Below are positions 49,001-62,100 of a stretch of DNA of 64,000 nucleotides, piece after piece. Made by a program: the position numbers and the translations under genes. Numbering within the stretch: the stretch's first letter is position 1; every line of letters begins with the position of its first letter. The stretch lies in the NCBI GenBank assembly GCA_914767715.1, contig OU612065.1, positions 6,946,001 to 7,010,000 of the forward strand, written 5' to 3'. Origin of the DNA: Membranipora membranacea (taxonomy: Eukaryota > Bryozoa > Gymnolaemata > Cheilostomatida > Membraniporidae). Below the pieces are notes generated by a model that did no database searches, was not told the origin of the DNA, and saw only the letters and a program-made list of their open reading frames with translations.

Positions 49001-52000
49001 CTGATGTCTTCACTTCTCTGGTGAGACGCTCCAAAGCTACACTAACAAAGAGTGAGATAGCCTACAAATATATATGTTTGCATACAAATAGTTGGAGATG
49101 AGATAAAATATGTGATAAATGTATTCAGTTTGAATGAATTACCAGTGTACATAACAGTAGAAGAGCAAAAATGTGAAATTAGTTGAAGCAATCGCATACT
49201 CTGTAAAATATAAATATGATATGAAATATCATTATTTATAACTCACATTATCTATTTGTCCCTTGTACTGTAGTAGAAGGACTTCTATAAGTTTAGCAGC
49301 ATGACACTCGGCATCCTCACCGCTATCAGTGGTCATCACTGTCTTACACATGTTGTATATTATTTCCAGGTGTTTTGGCTCCGAAGAAAACTTCTCTGGA
49401 TCTACGGTAATGTAGTTATGCAGCGCTGGCATCATTTCTGTTAAAATAAAGTAAATGAATAATTCAGGTGAAGCAGCCACTAAACTAACGCTGATGTAGA
49501 GCATATTACACAGAGAATGGATAAATTGAAAACCACCGCCACCAGTTGGTAAGCTAGATGTCGTGAGTTTACCAACCTGTAAAGTAATCGTAGCCATCAT
49601 TGTTGAACATATCATATATAGAGTTGAAGACTTGCCACATGGCCGGACTGACTCGATGTGTAGTGAGAACATAGACATGTGATAGAACCTCCTCATAGTA
49701 TTCTGAAATATCAAAGTACAAGTGAAAAATCAAAGTGCATAGTATATAATTTATTTGATGCAATTTTTTTTAGGCCCACGGTGAATAAGTGTGGAAGATC
49801 TTCACGGATACAGATGTATGGTTATTTGTACCCGGGACAAGCTCTGCCCAATTTATCTACCCTGTGAGTAAACATATTAGATGTTTTATCTAACATGTAT
49901 TAAAACAGGGAATGTGGAATTTAATGAATGATATACACATTATTTGCTATTCAGTGCCCTTTTCAGTGCCGATGAGAATATGCTTATATTATATACAGTA
50001 CATTATACAACTCACTTATTTTGCGCACCCTCGAACACACAGATTATCAAGGCACCATGATCTAGTGAGACTATAACTTACCCATGCACTGAGTCTGTAT
50101 TATGAATGCTATTATTTGTAGTATGATTGGTTCTACTTGAGTGAGGATATCAGCTGATTCTTCTATGACAGTGAGCACAGACTCAATAGTGTTGAGAATT
50201 CCCATAGCCACAATAACCTTATCATCATTGTCACCCGAGCTATCATCACTCTCTACTACCTACATAGTATATACAAACCCTGGTATAGTATGTATACAAA
50301 GTGTACTCCGGACACTGCAGAATTTTTATTTATTCAAACGATGCTTAATGGTCCATTCAGCAATACCCAGTGTAGATTTGGTGGACCAAGAGGTTGATAT
50401 TAAGTGGAGAACGCTGTATACAAGAACAATATTACTTCCACTTGGTATGAACAGAGAAACGGTCATCTTATGCGCATTATAATGTGATACTGAGAATTCC
50501 AAGGAGCTATGTTACCATGTGAGTCATACATGTTACTCCTCATGTATGAAGAACTAATTTAGAGCGATAAATGACAATCAGATTATTGTTTAAAAAAACA
50601 GACATGTAGGATAATAAGCAACTTCACCTACTTGTTTGAAGATAGTGGCTAGATGTGTGACCATATCAACAGCTATGGGTAGAATGTCATCTTGATATTT
50701 GAGCACTAGCTTCTGGATGACAGCAGTCAGCTCATCATTTTCAGTCTCTTTCATCAGGTTAAGTAATTCTACAATGAAATATGATTGTAGAAACGCTTTA
50801 TTATATTGTAAGTTAAAAATCAATATAATAGTCTGGAAGCCCCTCCCACAGTTAAAACTATACATAGGATTTATTCTGAGTTTGGTTGATCCATCACAAA
50901 TAGTATTTCTATGTTGATGGATTGACCATATGATTGTTATGTGATGCCACAGAATTATGCTGCAAAATTCACGTCAAGCCTGTTCGAGCTCAAAACCTTA
51001 TTTCCTAGGTTTTCTATTGATTCATTATTGTTTTGCTAGCCAGCTAAGTTTATCGCTGGAAGGCTTCACTACTGCTCAGCATTTGAAGTAGATGTCACAA
51101 CTTTTCATAAAGATGTAAAAGTTACCTAATAAAATCTGTTTGATGTTTGGCTGAATGTATTGAAATGCTGCTTCGTGTTGTTCTATGAGTGACTGGAGGG
51201 CGATGGCAGCCTCTACCTTCACAGGTAACTCTTTATCATCACATAAGCACTGCCTAGTCAGCTCTACTGCTGTGCCAAGATTGCTCATCTCCTTGAACTT
51301 TGTATTCACAAAATGTTGCAGAGCCCAGCATGCCTGTAATCAAACACTACTGTATAAAAAGAGCTCAGAGAAAAAATTGCATTCACACACAATTATTCAA
51401 CTATTAAATTGTTTCTTTAACTCCTTGAGTTATCCTTACTGACAGAAATTACAATGTGGAAGATTCTTCACGGGCGAATGTCGAGATCTGACTCACGCCC
51501 GGGACAAGTTCTACCATTTGTTACTCTACCCTGAGAGTAGACACTATAGACAACATTATCTACGGTGGTTTGATCAGGTAAATCATCACATTATTCATTG
51601 GAAATAAATGTAAGTTTTCATGTTCCTTTGAAAAAGATAACTATCATCCCATCATCAATCCTTAATCCTGTCCCTAGAATCAACTTTTAAAAGATCCTCG
51701 GCAGAATTAGTATTTTGAATTCCTAACTCACCCTTGCTCTAAGAAATCCAACCTGACTCTTGAACTCTGGATATATATGTGTTGTGAGAAGAGTCTCTAC
51801 CTGATTTTTGTAAATATCTTTCTGCAAATAAATTCACATACAGGGTGAGCAGCATGTACAAATATTGTGCATATAAGATTACAAATGACTGACGGTACAA
51901 ATTAATATTAGAAAAAATGCATAGAGGCATCATATAAAAATATTTTACAAGGAGAAAATTGGAATAATCAATAGTGTACCAAAAAAAGCCCGCGGCTACC

Positions 52001-55000
52001 TGGAATCTAGTCTAATGGTGAATAACTGTGGAAGATCTTCACGGATACAGGTGGATGGTTTTCTGTACCCGGGACAAGCTCTGCCCAATTGATCTACCCT
52101 GTGAGTAAACATATTAGATGTTTTATCTAACATGTATTAAAACAGGGAATTTGAATTTAAATGAACATAAATAGAGCTCATATTATCAATTCGACACGAT
52201 CTAGGGGGATTATACACTTACCCATGCACTTTTTCTATGCTTTTTTTTCTTCAAATGACTGGATGTACAATTGGAGGCATCATATAAAAATATTTTACAA
52301 GGAGAAAATTGGTATAATCACCTATTGTACCTAAATATAGCCTGCGGCTACACAGATTCACATATCTCACTTACTTTGAGAAGTATACTACTGAGTGCCC
52401 CTAGGATGTGCAGTATACCATCCTTCTGTCTGTCTGAGACGGCACCTTTCTGTCCAGTTAGGACCATCATGCAGAACTCAACCACATTATTCAGCACCTG
52501 CTTTCTCTTACTAGCTGAGTTGTATAGTACGGTCTGTGCTGCCATTGCAGGGGAGAGGAACTCCTCAAATACATCTAATGAATAATAATGTCAGCTCATT
52601 TTAAAGTAATAAGAATTGGATACGCAGTTAAATGTGCCAATCTTCTATTCCCACATCCTGATCACTGATAATTAGAAATTTTGAGTGAAGTTGATAAGAG
52701 GTAATCCATCGAAAACCATCCAGTACATTTGGATCACAAGCATCCATGCGGCATCGTGCAAAATAGGGTAATGAGTCATTCAATTAAAAGATAACTAATA
52801 CAGGTCCTCCAAATCAATGTAGAAATATGAGCTGGAAGTAATTCATAAATTGGGACTCATGACACAAAAGAAACATACCATATTTGACTCTAATGTATTC
52901 TATAGGGTCCGACTCCCACAGTTCTTGATCATCATCCGAATGACACAGAAGAGGAAATAAAACATCAGTGATGATTGCCTGGAAATGTGGCTTGATTACC
53001 TTCCAAGAGGACGCATGATCTACCCTGGAACATATGAAATAGATTTTATAATATAAATCTTATACCTTTCCACATGCTCCATCAATCTATCAATTACTTA
53101 CACTTACACACAATTACAACACTTATATTAGCTACTTCCATACCTAGTACTCATAGATAAATATTATCTCAAGTAAGGACAAGACAACACTTATAGCTTC
53201 TTGCTTTCAGTTGTGTATGGGAAAATTGTATATGGTGAGGCCCATGTTGGATTCCCAAATAGAGTGACTTACGCATGATTGATGTAGTTCAGACTCTGTT
53301 GCAGGACTCTTGGTGCGACATACTGCTGCTGTCTATACATATCCAATAGCTTCAAAACAAGCGTCAGAGCTGGGGCTACAATCAAAATGGAAACCATACT
53401 AAACATATACTGTGAGTTCACAGCTACATAATATATCAGCTCCTCTGATCAGTGCTAAGATGACCATGAATTAACATTTTAAATGTTTTATCACACCTTT
53501 TATCTTTAGCATCTCAGTCCAAGGCCTAACCTCAATCATATGATAAAGAAATGACTCACCTGTCAGGGTTCTGAGGTACCATTCAGCAAACTTATTATAT
53601 TCCTTTACTACACTACCAGGACTTCCATATCTACAAGCAAATAAATATAGAAATAGAATCTGATGAATATTGATGATACGGCAAACTTACAAATAAATAA
53701 TCACAGCCAATTTGAGTCTTTTTTGTTAGATGACCCCTAAGCTATTGCCCTAACCTTTCAAATGTGCGTACTAAAATGTGGAGGCACCATTTCTTCACTT
53801 TCCACCAAATGGTTTCACAAAGATCATCAGTATCCACATTGGCCAGTACATCTGTTGGGAGTGGTGCGGCTAAAATGTCTCTGACGACCCCCATCCATTG
53901 TGAAAATGAATCCCTAGATATCAGGTCTAGTGGTAAACAAAACTGTATCAGGCAATAGAAGCACTTCAAGATCTGCAACAAGAAAAAAACAGTTACATGT
54001 TTTAAAATTAGATAACAATAATGACCTTGGAATATTGGCCATAAATTACCAACCATGCATTTCTGTTAAAGTGAGGAACACAGGGAACATATATATGCTT
54101 ACGACTTTGTAAAACATTAATCTCACCTGTTTTTGAACAGTTACACAGGCCTCAGAGTTGTCTGCGGTTAGGAGTTTACATCTGGTCAACAGTAGAGGCA
54201 ACATATGCTGCATCGCAGCGTTCAATGGCCCTCGTTCAGAATTTGTTTTGTACCTGCAACAGGGTCATTTTTAATTAACTAAGCGATGGGTAATTTATAG
54301 CTGATTGTGATAATGAGCCCACAAATAGTGTTCATTTACGACAACGTGGAGATCAAGGAGGAATAAATAAAAACTAGCACATTGCAGCCAGACAAATATT
54401 AGGGTAATTAAAGGAAATGAGGACACCGTTCATCCTCTAATCATAGTATAACAAAAAAACCTGGTACCATACACACATATAATATGAAATGAAGCGTAGT
54501 TACGCCAACTCACTCATAATGCTTGATGAGCTGGTGCAGACATATTAATGCTCCTAGCCATGTGCTGGTGTTCTCTGATTGAAGATGCTGTATTATCTGG
54601 TCAACTATCATAGAGAATCTCTCTGGAAAGTCATGCCTTATAATTCCTGATATAACAACAGACAGCTGAGTTCTACAACAAATGTAGTTACAGACTCACA
54701 AATAAATACTAGCAGTCGCATCCAAACCATATCTCATAACTGCACCAGATTCATGATGATACATGGTTGAATATCGTGATAATAACTATGAACCAACCTG
54801 ATAGGAAGAGGAGCGGTGATGACAGCATTCACAATATTCTGTCGAATAACTGCTTTGTCTATCTCATGTATATTGAACGGTATTGGTTCATTGAGATTTT
54901 CACGACCTTTGTCTTCCCAGTATCTAGTCACCATGTTTTTCAAGTAGACAACTCCTGCAATGACAATAACTTTTGGTTCTGACTATGAAATCGATGACTG

Positions 55001-55956
55001 GTTTTTAGCATACAGATGGCTTAATATCAATTAAGATGTCAAATATAGTCTAGATCAATATTATCACAATAAGCCAACAGGTATTACCAGCCTACCTGCT
55101 TGTCTGACAGGCATCTGCAGTTCCTCAGAGCCAACAAGTTGCAACAGCATCGGAGCAAACCCGATGATCTTGTGAACCTGCAATACAAAAAGAAAACTTA
55201 TACATTATGCCATCTCAATGTGTGTCAGGCATAACCGGATTGTGATTCCAAAACAACAAGCCAGCTATCAGTTTTCAACCTAAGGGTCAGAGAAGTCATG
55301 GGAATGCTTTCAGGCTTCACTGGTTCAAATCAAGGGTCACCCAAGTTAATGCTGGTCATCAACAACTGAGCCAACGCCACCATGGTGACAAGAGCTGCTA
55401 CGCGGGGAGAATCAAGAGCAATTTTTGCTTCTTCCAAACTGAACCACAACAGTTTTTTGCCCCCTTTAATAGGCCTGTTGGGTCTGTAAGCACGACCTTT
55501 TCTGAAGTTCAGTATTGAACACTGAGACCCACTGGTGACTGATTCCGAGCACAGAACGAAGTAGAAAGTACATGTTGCTTCTCATACTGCCAGTGACTTT
55601 AAAAGCAAGCTCTAGCCTAGCTAGCTAGTCCAGCTTAGCTTAGCAATCATAACAAAGAGTTTATTCAACATCATTTCTCTGGAACCCTCCCCAATAAAGC
55701 TCTAATAAATACAGTAACATTATGCTCATTTAAATTGGACAACAACAGAGCAGTTGAAGTAGAAAGTCAGATTGAGATATTAAAATATTATCCAAAATAA
55801 AGGAATGAAGATTTAGGATAGAGAAACCACGTGTATGTTTGTATATGTGTTGTGACAGTCACATAAATTTACCTCATCCAGTTTTTTACCAGCTTCCTCT
55901 TGGTGAGCAGGATCTAGTGTAGCCGTCAGTATCCCTATTACATGATTAGCATCCAT
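46091..55956 (-). CDS. IPO7: Importin-7/importin-8 homologue, 22 exons
   Basis: Importin-7/8 are importin-beta family receptors carrying ribosomal proteins, histones, SMADs and other cargo through the nuclear pore with Ran. Exons: 55956-55873, 55177-55096, 54954-54798, 54672-54514, 54253-54127, 53972-53755, 53630-53560, 53375-53273, 53024-52879, 52574-52375, 51821-51732, 51333-51126, 50768-50632, 50259-50082, 49702-49577, 49437-49247, 49061-48847, 48413-48268, 48088-47952, 46749-46611, 46497-46381, 46185-46091. Phases agree, giving 1041 aa (human IPO7 1038). Landmarks: [17 protein letters not shown] (importin-beta N-terminal region), [67 protein letters not shown], two Asp/Glu-rich stretches (aa about 900-960) and the C-terminal PSSFNFGG. 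It is the single ancestor-like gene of the vertebrate IPO7/IPO8 pair. Confidence 0.96.
46948..47437. mobile_element. MITE with 13-bp terminal inverted repeats
   Basis: Ends are GTCCCTAGTAGCA and its exact reverse complement, flanked by a possible 5-bp duplication TGGCT (46943-46947 and 47438-47442). The 490-bp body has no coding. It lies in the importin intron between exons 48088-47952 and 46749-46611. Superfamily not assigned. Confidence 0.6.
47761..47845 (+). repeat. Dispersed repeat family, copy 1
   Basis: Shows GATCTTCACGGA, then CGGGACAAGCTCTG, then CCTGAGAGTA, the three landmarks shared by the family copies in the importin introns. The most diverged of the four. Confidence 0.65.
48493..48684 (+). 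repeat. 12-bp minisatellite
   Basis: The unit GCTGATCGGGGT is repeated 13 times without error at 48518-48673, with degenerate units on both sides. It lies in the importin intron between exons 49061-48847 and 48413-48268. The unit length is a multiple of three, so five of six frames stay open through it; those open frames are not genes. Confidence 0.97.
49781..49910 (+). repeat. Dispersed repeat family, copy 2
   Basis: TGGAAGATCTTCACGGATAC, ACCCGGGACAAGCTCTGCCC, CTACCCTGTGAGTA, then ATTAGATGTTTTATCTAACA. Very close to copy 4. Confidence 0.85.
51451..51545 (+). repeat. Dispersed repeat family, copy 3
   Basis: TGGAAGATTCTTCACGGGCG, GCCCGGGACAAGTTCTACCA, CTACCCTGAGAGTAGA. A diverged subfamily member, same strand as the others. 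Confidence 0.8.
51885..52005 (+). repeat. Direct repeat, left copy
   Basis: Contains CAAATGACTG and GGCATCATATAAAAATATTT followed by TACAAGGAGAAAATTGG and GCGGCTAC, all repeated about 335 bp downstream. Confidence 0.85.
52018..52146 (+). repeat. Dispersed repeat family, copy 4
   Basis: TGGAAGATCTTCACGGATAC, ACCCGGGACAAGCTCTGCCC, ACCCTGTGAGTA and the same ATTAGATGTTTTATCTAACA extension as copy 2. It sits between the two direct-repeat copies. Confidence 0.85.
52247..52352 (+). repeat. Direct repeat, right copy
   Basis: Second copy of the segment at 51885-52005, close in sequence (GGCATCATATAAAAATATTT, ACAAGGAGAAAATTGG, GCGGCTAC). It abuts importin exon 52574-52375. Confidence 0.85.
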
Positions 55957-56120
55957 AGTGAACACAGTATTCGAAGGAATATCCTTCCAATGACAAGAAA
56001 ATCACATGAAGCAAGAAATGGAGCCAACCACAGAAAGACCTATTTGTGGCAATGTGGAAAATTGATTTCCCTTCCAGTGCGCAAGCGCGTGTGCCAGTTA
56101 CAAATTGGAAATCCAGGAAT
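55957..56120. promoter_or_regulatory. Bidirectional promoter between importin-7/8 and the PLEKHA-like gene
   Basis: Only 164 bp separate the two divergent start codons, so both core promoters and 5' UTRs must fit here or be spliced from further away. No TATA box is obvious. The segment contains one NRF-1-like site. Confidence 0.75.
56078..56089. promoter_or_regulatory. NRF-1-like site
   Basis: TGCGCAAGCGCG matches the NRF-1 palindrome YGCGCAYGCGCR at all but one central base. NRF-1 sites are common in TATA-less bidirectional promoters of housekeeping genes; binding here is inference. Confidence 0.45.
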
Positions 56121-59100
56121 ATGGCAGCTGATGTTTATGGTTTGCTCGGCAACACAGAGTTACCATATGGATGGGAGTGGGCAATTACCTCTGATGGCAG
56201 AGTCTTTTTCATCAAGTAAGTGAAATATTGAATTGATTATTAAATTCTCATTAAATAACTTGAACCAAGTACCTGTTGGTTAATACAGGTGCTTTTTATT
56301 CTAATTAAATTTTAATAAATGATGATGTGATGATAATTTATTTATACAACAATACATTATATATATATATATGTAGCCTATACCCTCTAACTCCTTGCTT
56401 ATACCATGCATACTACTTACTACGATGAAGTAACTGTTACTCCTTGCTACTATTACTACCAACTTAGAATTCACACCAACTAATAGGAGATACTGCATAC
56501 CTGACAAGTCTCCCTTTTTGGTAGGGAGGCTCCCAGTTTTTAGGGTCTTTTTCCACCCCCTTCCTTTCTCCCTTTTTCCTCCCTTTTTTCAGCTTCCTTT
56601 ACCAAGAACATTTTTTAAGCTTCTTTTTGCAAGGGAAACTATGTTTTTCTACCTCAACAGTGCATATACCTATGTAATTGCTTATTACCATTACTGCTTG
56701 TATGTAAAATCAGGTACTAAAATGAGGCAATTCATAATATGAAAGCTCAAGTTTTGGCTTAGAAACAGGACAAACGTTGGCTGAAATGCACCAGCACTGC
56801 GGGACGCAGAGTGGTATTACAGGTTGGGAGTTTGTCGGCAGAGACCTCCTGATTTTATGGTCTACCAACTTGTCATGTATGAGATACTAACTGTGAATGA
56901 ACAACAAGGAGTACTCAGTCATTGGATAGAGTATAAGACAGACCAACAATAGTAGTAGTAGTAGTATAGAGACATATCATTGTTTTGTCATACATATTTT
57001 TAAGTTGTTCCTTTCCTATCATCATCAATCTTGGCCATTGATTTGTGTGGTGAACCTCCACCGTGTAGAGTGAGTGCCATCAGTAAACCGCAAACAGAAG
57101 GGACCTGTCTCATTTTGATTGGTCTGATGGTACTTCCATCCAGGTATAGAACTAAAGCTGTGCAGTTGAAAAAGACAGATACCAATTGTATCCATCTATA
57201 AGTTTGTTGTTGGCTGTTGCTTTCGATATAATTTGTTGAGTCCCTTTATCTTGGGTCCTGTATGGAAAGGGCTGCTAACTAATTTTGTTATTGCGATGTA
57301 TGTATATATGTTGACAAACTGTGGAGCTAATCATAAACTGAGTGAACACCAGAGCTACACAAAGATTACAGATAGGTCAAATAGCTGCTTTAGCACAACC
57401 AACTAGGCTACATAATGGAGAAACCTGTTGCTCATCTAAGTAGTTGGTATATGTGTTGTTACTGCTATCAGGTTATATAAAATGTATATTAAACTAGATA
57501 ATCACTGATCGATTATTTGTTTGGTTTTAGTGAATATGATCAGCTGACAACATGGATAAATCCTGTCACAGGGGAGCCAGTTCAGAGTGGCCACACCACC
57601 TCTCTTGGTAAGTACTCTTACTATCTGTCGACATCTCAGTGTATGGTGATCCTGATCATAGCGACTGGGAGTCATATATGCTCTTGAAAGCAAAGTGTGC
57701 TTCAGTGTGATAAGGCAGCTATAATTAGTATAGTTTGTATGTGCCGTCTGATGGTGCCTTTGTTGTTAATAAAGGGGTCAAATATGGTAAAATTTAAAAT
57801 GGTGATCTGATGCGTATTACTAACATTCCAAGTTAATCATATCATTGAGCAAAATCTATATGCATCGGCAACTACTCAGTCATCGTTAAAAAGCCGTATT
57901 ATCAGTAATGGGCATTCTAGTCCATCTCTATGAATGACAATCCTTGATATTGATAGTAAAGGGAAATCTTTTTGAAGGTGTGTAGTATTTATAGGTGCAA
58001 ATGGAAGCTATTTAGATCATGATATTAGGCACAGGAAATAAGAGCATAACTGTTGTTTTTTCTTGTGAACTATTTCACACTTCACAGCCCTGCATTATAT
58101 GAATACAAAATTACCATATTTCGGCAGTCATTTGCATTTAGTTGCTCCATTTAACATAAACGCAAGGTTTATTGTTCATTGGTATTTCAAAAAACAAGAA
58201 GACTGACTTGTGTTGAAGCTGCCATCCATATGTAGTTGAAACGGTTCTATAGAACAAAAATATTGTTTTAGTATTCAGAATGTAATTCTACTATTTGTGT
58301 GGTTAAATCTACTAGCCACTTGTCATTACTTTATGAAAATATATGTAGCCTTCCATAGAAATAAAAGCCAAATGTTTCCATCTGCGCATGTCACCTACAT
58401 TCAGCTCTTTCCAGTCAGTGTGCCACCCACGTTTGACATTCTCTTTTGTATCGCTGGATGGGCATTTTTTTGGTAGATTTGTTACAATTCAATGGGAGAT
58501 TACAATACTTGTCATGCCAGTGGGGATTAGATGATGGGTATTAGACAAGGCTTAGTCATAAAGCCTCTGATATCACTCTATGATAACAAAACCTCACTAG
58601 TCATAATCAACAGTGTTCATGAAACTATCACTCTGTGCACTGTTGGATGCTGCGATCTAAATGGGTTTCCAAAATGGAAAGTTGGGTTTAGGGATGGGTC
58701 ATTACTGTGATGAGCCTTTATCCCACAACAATGTTTGAGATATCTTGGGATTGTTTATTGTCAACCTAGAATGACTACACACACTCACATCTCACTCTCT
58801 TCTCAGAATATATGAAAGTTTAGTTTGTCTGCCCCACAATATGTTTGCCATACCAATTTTGGATGGCCTAGCCTGTTATTTGATCCTATAACTGCCACCT
58901 TGGTTTCCATAACATTCCGATCACTATGCAAAGTGCCCATAATGAAAGGGTTGTTATTGTTACTCCGATGACTCAAACGAGTCTATAATTTTGTGATACT
59001 AAGAATAGAGATTGTTGATGGAGAAATGACGACTGACTTATGAGTAAAACCAAAGATTATAAATTCATTGGTGAAACTGTTGACTGATGTTTACGCTTAA

Positions 59101-62100
59101 ATTTAATTGATTCATTTTCCTAATTTATTACAGGTTGTCAAGGGAATTGGTGGAATGTTGATCACATAATAAATTGGGATTGAAAAAGCCATAAGAACTC
59201 ATTATTGAGTTATCTGTTGGATAACATCAACACCATTATTCACCTTGCTCAAAGGATTTATTGAGCAAATTTATCAAGTGAACAATTGAGGGATATTTCA
59301 CTCTGTGATGTCATTGGTTCATATTCACTATGGTTCCATGGGTCGATTTTGTGGTTCACTCCAATTTCGAATGGTTAGAATCCAGTGGATTCTAACCATT
59401 CCCATGATGGGAAAAAACATGTAAAGAATCTGCCGCCTCCCGCGTGCAATCCCTTTGAAGGCATTGTGTGCAAGCGCGCTAACCATTCAGCCACGCCGCC
59501 AATTAGGAAATGGGTCGAATAAACACGGTATGGATATTCCGTCCAAAAAGTCGTTCGTCACAATCGGAATTTGACTTTAATGCCATTTCCATGGGGCGAT
59601 TACTCCCGAAATCCTTTCATAATCGATCCATGGAACCATAGTGATTATTGATAGGGCAGGGTTTGGAAAATAAAACTATTTGAGGAAGCATAACCCATAC
59701 CTGTCCGAATGAAAAGATGAATAAATGAAGGAAAGGTAGAGAAGAACCATTGGTCGATAAGATTGCAAATCTTCATACGTTTGTCCTTCTTCTTGATGTG
59801 GAACTTACCACCTAACTTCAAAATGTTAATAGTTATTTGGGACATACGAAAATTTCTGCAAGCACGACAATTTCTGACGGTGGCAAAATACCCATAGACT
59901 AATGAAAAATTGAATGGGTTGTTAATCAGCTTCAGCACTCACGGCCTTCTTGTGGGCAGGGAAACTAAGGGCTATGTATTGTATCTATTCTGTATCTGTT
60001 ACTTCAATGTTTGCAGGTTGTTCACAGCCATGGTTGCTGAAAAATATTCAATTAAGTTGTTTTTTTCATCATTTCAGGCTTGCCAAGAGGATGGGAGCTT
60101 GGCTATACTCGGGATAAGATCAAGTACTTTATCAAGTAAGTTTGACAGCCGGCATACTTACATTATTATCGCCACTGATTGATTGTTGTCATTCAGGAGT
60201 TGTCTCCTCAGTCTTCAAATTTTCCAAGTTGTTTCCTACAATTTTTGCTCCATATAATTAGCATAGCGATATCAGCATGAAGACAAACTCCGAGATTTAC
60301 AACCCTACTGCATGTCTATCCACTTTTCCATAGCAAATCTGTATTTCGCACAGGATTGTGTTAATATCCTTGTTGTTGTAGTACATTAGATGTACCTTAC
60401 TGTGATACATTCATGGGTACATTACTGGGTACTTCCCGTTGATCGATCTGATGTTGATTGCTGGGATGAAGTTTACAAGTCAAAATAATAGTTTTGTAAT
60501 TTCTAACACAGATCTGCCACAATGGATTCATGAGTTGTTTTTCATCCACCTGCCTGCCATTTAAATCACATTTCTCAACACATACACCATTATCACTGTA
60601 CTCCAAAACTCTTCAGTCTCTATAAACTTTCAGCTCATTGGTCTTTGAAGTGAAAGGTTCAATGAGTGATCTCACAAGAGCTTGACTTGACAAAACTGTA
60701 CATTGGCTTAGTGTACTTAGATTTACTTGATAACCATAGCTTTGTTTGCAAACAGTAGGAGAGAGAAACATACTGCAACAAAATTTTATTTCACACACCC
60801 TGTTATTGAAAGTCTTCTGAAATTGTCTTTGTGAAGTGTTGTAGATTAAGTTTGATATGATGTGTTATACTTTGTGCATCACAATATTTGTGACGAGGCT
60901 GTGGGGAGGTGTGGCCTATAAACTCTTACTTTTCCATTCTTTGTGTCTTGTAGTCACAATCAGCGAGACACCACATTTGTAAGTCCTCTCACCGGGAAAG
61001 CTGAAGCTCTTCAAACAGCTAGGTAAGAAAAAGCTCTATCTTATTGGAGCTCGATAAACTTTGAGCTTTTAGTATTGAATACGAAACTTAAGGTATTGGT
61101 AAACATTCAAATATGTAGCTCGGTTAAGTTTTCTTGCCCGAGCTGTCTAGTTGCGGCCAACATAGCTTCACACAACCAGGTGGTATTTTTTCCTAGTAAA
61201 ATTTTAACTACTTTTCATACAACTAACTAACAGTAATTGCATGCGGTGTGTGGTGATAAAAACTGGTGGCCAGTAGCTAAACTATCGGTGAGGGATGGGG
61301 GATGAGAAAGCCCAAGTATGAAGAAAGTCTTGTTGACGGTGCATCAGGGAGGTGAAAAAAGGCATATCTTTGCATAAAAAAGTTACCAACATCAATGCAT
61401 GTCATTTTGAACCATTACTCACTATATTCTCTTTTTTTCTTGGTACAAGCTTGAATAGGAGTAACCTATTGCATTGTTTATATCTGTAGCTGGGAAACGC
61501 AGCAGCAGACCAGACATTTTGAGCCTCGGTTAGGTTTGGTGTATGGTAGATCACCTAGATCATCAGCTACAAGGGGGCACGAATCCCCATCTCATGAGCT
61601 GAGGTAGTTGAAGCTGTAGTTTAGATGCTCTTCCTACCTAGTAGCATTAGACAACCTGTACCCTTCACATGTTAAATTTCCTACTCTTTGTGATTCCGGT
61701 AGAGGGTCATGTCAATTTGAAAGGCTAGTTTTCTCACACCTTCAATTATACATGTTTTCTTTGCTGTATTTCATCTACAGTCTAACAAAAATATCTGTGT
61801 CAGACGTGACTGGAATGTGATTACCCAGCATTTGATTTTTATTATTTATCTCTATCAATATGCAAAGAAGGAGTCAGGCTCCAAACCATCCACAAAAATG
61901 TGGATTATATATTTGACATTGAGAGTGTATTACGCTTGGAAATCGCATATCCTCTTCTTTCCTCTTCTGCTACTTTAACGGTTATAAAATTTTGTTGCCC
62001 CTACAAATTGCTAGAAATGAGTCTCAACTGAATGCTATCATAAGCCTAATTCTTCCCTGACTCCCAAATAATCTGAAATATGTCACTATGGGATAAAGTT

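Noticed and set aside
61530-61610. tRNA-like stretch with a B-box-like GGCACGAATCCCC
   Set aside because: No A box or acceptor stem at the right distance; not enough for a tRNA or SINE call.
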